Assembly: GCA_025057795.1 (NCBI GenBank)
Contig: JANXEP010000070.1
Span: forward strand, 1 to 54,031
Reading direction: 5' to 3'
Length of the DNA: 54,031 nt
DNA from: Candidatus Bathyarchaeota archaeon
GTDB lineage: Archaea; Thermoproteota; Bathyarchaeia; Bathyarchaeales; UBA233
Shown in pieces: positions 51,863-54,031 of this stretch. Below the pieces are notes generated by a model that was not told the origin of the DNA, did not search any database, and was given only the letters and a program-made list of their open reading frames with translations. Each line of letters starts with the position of its first letter. Position 1 is the first letter of the stretch. The translations under genes and the position numbers were made by a program.

Positions 51863-53320
51863 ATGTCGGAAAAGAATGTTAAGAGGCCTGAATCTAAAGA
51901 GGAATTCATCAGAATGTTGACGGATGCTGCGAGAAGCGAAGCTGAAACCCGTGGCATCTTGTCGGGAAGACGGGCTAAGCCCACAATTTCTGGCACAGCG
52001 AAGATGCTTGGAGTGCACAGAGACACTCTATATTCTTGGCTTAAGGAGTTTAATGTCGACTTCAAAGAAATTGTTGAAAGCGTTTCTGCCACAGAACTGT
52101 CGGAGACTGCCAAGCTTTTCAAGGGATATACGTACTTAATTGGGGAGGCGTTTGTCGGAGAAGGAAACGAGGTTGCCCATATAGATCTTTTGATTGGCGA
52201 CAAAGATGGACCTGTGGGTGAAGCATTTGCAAATGGTTTAGCTCATCTTTCTATGGGTCATACGCCCCTTTTGGCCGTGATAAGACCGAATCTCCCGCCT
52301 AAGCCGCATACACTACTCGTACCAAAGGTTACAGTTAAGAACATGGAGGACGCTAACAAAATTTTTGGTCCGGCACAAGCAGCTGTAGCCAAGGCTGTTG
52401 CGGACGCTGTGGAGGAGGGGATAATTCCGAAGGATAAAGTTGATGATTGGGTTATCATTTGCAGCGTATTTCTGCATCCAGAAGCAAAAGATTACCGTAA
52501 GATTTATCATTACAATTACGGAGCAACAAAGTTAGCATTGAAAAGGGCCATGGCGAAATACCCGCCCCTTGAAAAGGTATTATACGATAAGGACAGAGCA
52601 AAACATCCAATAATGGGTTACAGAGTACCCCGCTTATGGAGACCGCCATACCTACAAATATCACTTGACATACCTGATCTAGAAAGAACTAAGAAAATCA
52701 TAGCGCAGATTCCAAAAAGTGACAGGATAATACTGGAGGCGGGCACGCCACTCATAAAACGTTATGGAACAAAAGTGATAAGCGATTTAAGGGAAACGGC
52801 TAGGGACATATTCTTCATGGCGGATTTAAAAACTTTAGATGTTGGGAAAGTTGAAGTGGACATCGCCTATGAAGAGACAGCTGACGGGGTTATAGCCGCA
52901 GGGTTGGCACCGGTGGAAACACTTGACGCTTTTATTTATGAAGCAAAAAGGCTGGGGATATATGCTGCCGTGGATATGCTTAATGTTGAAGATCCTATTA
53001 GGAAGCTTAAAGCTCTCAAAGATTTTCCAGACGTAGTCATAATTCATAGAGGAATAGACCAAGAAACGGGTAAAACTATTGGGTTGGAACTTATTCAGGA
53101 ACTTAAACAAACATTTAAAGATAGGAAATTCCTAATAGCCGTAGCTGGCGGGATAATTCCGGAGACGGCAAAAGAAGCTCTTGAAAAGGGAGCAGATATA
53201 ATTGTTGTTGGAAGGTATGTAACTCAATCCAAGGATATTGAACGATCCGTGAGGGAGTTCCTAGAACTAACGCCTGAAATGCGAGAAGACATAGACGTAT
53301 ACAGAGTTCACGTGGAATAA
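51863..53320 (+). CDS. HTH-Fae-Hps fusion: formaldehyde-activating enzyme and hexulose-6-phosphate synthase with N-terminal DNA-binding domain
   Basis: 485 residues in three parts. Residues 1-88: an N-terminal extension with a helix-turn-helix at about 40-62 ([20 protein letters not shown]). Residues 89-250: Fae, with [10 protein letters not shown] (catalytic His) and D-G-P-V-G. Residues 260-485: Hps, with A-D-L-K-T-L-D-V-G and H-R-G-I-D. Fae-Hps is known in archaea at about 390 residues, condensing formaldehyde with tetrahydromethanopterin and making or splitting hexulose 6-phosphate for pentose supply. The extra HTH of about 90 residues is not part of any Fae-Hps I know. The frame is continuous. 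Confidence 0.93.
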   Translation: MSEKNVKRPESKEEFIRMLTDAARSEAETRGILSGRRAKPTISGTAKMLGVHRDTLYSWLKEFNVDFKEIVESVSATELSETAKLFKGYTYLIGEAFVGEGNEVAHIDLLIGDKDGPVGEAFANGLAHLSMGHTPLLAVIRPNLPPKPHTLLVPKVTVKNMEDANKIFGPAQAAVAKAVADAVEEGIIPKDKVDDWVIICSVFLHPEAKDYRKIYHYNYGATKLALKRAMAKYPPLEKVLYDKDRAKHPIMGYRVPRLWRPPYLQISLDIPDLERTKKIIAQIPKSDRIILEAGTPLIKRYGTKVISDLRETARDIFFMADLKTLDVGKVEVDIAYEETADGVIAAGLAPVETLDAFIYEAKRLGIYAAVDMLNVEDPIRKLKALKDFPDVVIIHRGIDQETGKTIGLELIQELKQTFKDRKFLIAVAGGIIPETAKEALEKGADIIVVGRYVTQSKDIERSVREFLELTPEMREDIDVYRVHVE

Positions 53321-53521
53321 ACCACTACCATCATATGAACTGATCAACACAGGTAGACCAGTGGAGGCACCGCAACACAAAGTAGGAAAACTTACCGCTA
53401 CGCCAAAATGTTTATCTTTGAAATTTCGTAAGAAGATTGAATTCTTTATGCAAGGGTTTTCATAACCCTTAAAAGTTAGAGGTAAGATTTTTCATTATCC
53501 TCACCTGGAGAGTATACTTTA

Positions 53522-53887
53522 ATGGCTAAGTTTAAGGTAATAGTGTCAGATCCAGAAGAGGGTGCGTCAAAAACTGTCGAACTGGAGGGGGCCCACGCCG
53601 CCCCATTGATTGGTAAGAAGATAGGCGACATAATAGATGGATCAATATTGGGTTTACAGGGGTGCAAGGCGCAAATAACAGGGGGCTCTGACAAGGATGG
53701 ATTCCCAATGAGACCGAACGTCCACGGAGGCGTACGAAGAAGCGTCGTGCTAAGTGGCGGGATCGGGTTTAATCCAGAAAAGAAGGGAGAAAGAAGAAGG
53801 AAAAAAGTTCGCGGAAACACAATAACAGAGGATATAGTTCAAATTAATATGAAAATTGTTGAAAAACCAAAAGGGAAAAAGGATTAA
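53522..53887 (+). CDS. rps6e: Ribosomal protein S6e
   Basis: 121 residues, the short archaeal form. Characteristic segments are I-D-G-S-I-L-G-L-Q-G-C-K-A-Q-I-T-G-G-S-D and G-F-P-M-R-P-N-V-H-G-G-V-R-R, followed by the basic R-R-R-K-K-V-R-G-N. Preceded by 200 bases without a gene, which must hold its promoter; translation start ATG 53522. Confidence 0.95.
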   Translation: MAKFKVIVSDPEEGASKTVELEGAHAAPLIGKKIGDIIDGSILGLQGCKAQITGGSDKDGFPMRPNVHGGVRRSVVLSGGIGFNPEKKGERRRKKVRGNTITEDIVQINMKIVEKPKGKKD

Positions 53888-54031
53888 AACATAAAAGGGA
53901 AGGTTATTATTTCCTTGATATATCATTTTCTTCGTTGATACACCAATTAATGGATATGCTCCAATCTACATTAAGATCCGAAAACCCTAAATCTCAAGCA
54001 AAATTGGGTTAAAATAAAAATGAAAAGGGCC
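53888..54031 (+). other. AT-rich end of window, no gene recognised
   Basis: The 144 bases after S6e contain stops in all frames on the plus strand, except an ATG at 54020 (M-K-R-A) that could be the start of a downstream gene cut by the window edge. In many archaea translation factor aIF2-gamma follows S6e, but four residues cannot show this. Confidence 0.3.

Overview
The window reads as chromosomal DNA of an anaerobic archaeon, most likely a TACK-lineage archaeon of the Bathyarchaeia type. The grounds are archaeal ribosomal protein S6e, a class I lysyl-tRNA synthetase, UPF0147 and Sjogren/scleroderma-autoantigen (p27) family proteins, the archaeal AcnX-type phosphomevalonate dehydratase, a formylmethanofuran dehydrogenase operon, Fae-Hps, archaeal TATA-like promoters and frequent TTG/GTG starts. 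Lineage is inferred from gene content only; no tree was made. Genes are tightly packed, no gap without a gene reaches 300 bases, and I saw no CRISPR array, insertion sequence or rRNA.

Layout. 1-390: tail of a molybdenum hydroxylase and a small zinc ribbon. 411-7016: a corrinoid methyltransferase set (RACo-like activator, corrinoid protein, UroD-fold methyltransferase, MtrH-like methyltransferase) plus an acyl/aryl-CoA ligase; its composition matches the Mto system of methoxydotrophic archaea. 7247-11900: a Liv-type ABC importer. 12056-13862: an exported protein and a zinc alcohol dehydrogenase. 14122-22182: HdrA-, HdrC- and HdrB-like proteins, a PhoU regulator, then MoaD, a zinc ribbon, a tungsten/molybdenum aldehyde:ferredoxin oxidoreductase (AOR)-family protein, a ferredoxin subunit, a second HdrC-like protein and a ParB-like protein. 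22240-29391: one minus-strand beta-oxidation operon (two thiolases, DUF35/OB-fold partners, crotonase, 3-hydroxyacyl-CoA dehydrogenase, an F420-type luciferase-family enzyme and an HMG-CoA-synthase-like protein). 29561-34391: formylmethanofuran dehydrogenase FwdCDBA and a ferredoxin. 34420-39073: two TIM-barrel flavoproteins and an acetylene-hydratase-like molybdopterin protein. 39104-42181: homologues of the three enzymes that follow benzoyl-CoA reductase in anaerobic aromatic degradation: dienoyl-CoA hydratase (Dch), 6-hydroxycyclohexenecarbonyl-CoA dehydrogenase (Had) and the ring-opening hydrolase (Oah/BamA). 42330-53887: housekeeping genes, a tRNA-Glu and an unusual HTH-Fae-Hps fusion.

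Working model (inference). The cell imports methoxylated aromatic acids, removes the O-methyl group through the corrinoid system to tetrahydromethanopterin and oxidises it via Fwd. It activates the ring as a CoA thioester, dearomatises it (candidate: the AOR/ferredoxin/Hdr-like complex), opens it with Dch-Had-Oah and degrades the chain by beta-oxidation. No single gene proves this. The Dch/Had/Oah trio and the four-part methyltransferase set in one 54-kb window are the strongest evidence. The dearomatising enzyme is the weakest link, because the AOR protein keeps features of ordinary aldehyde oxidoreductases.
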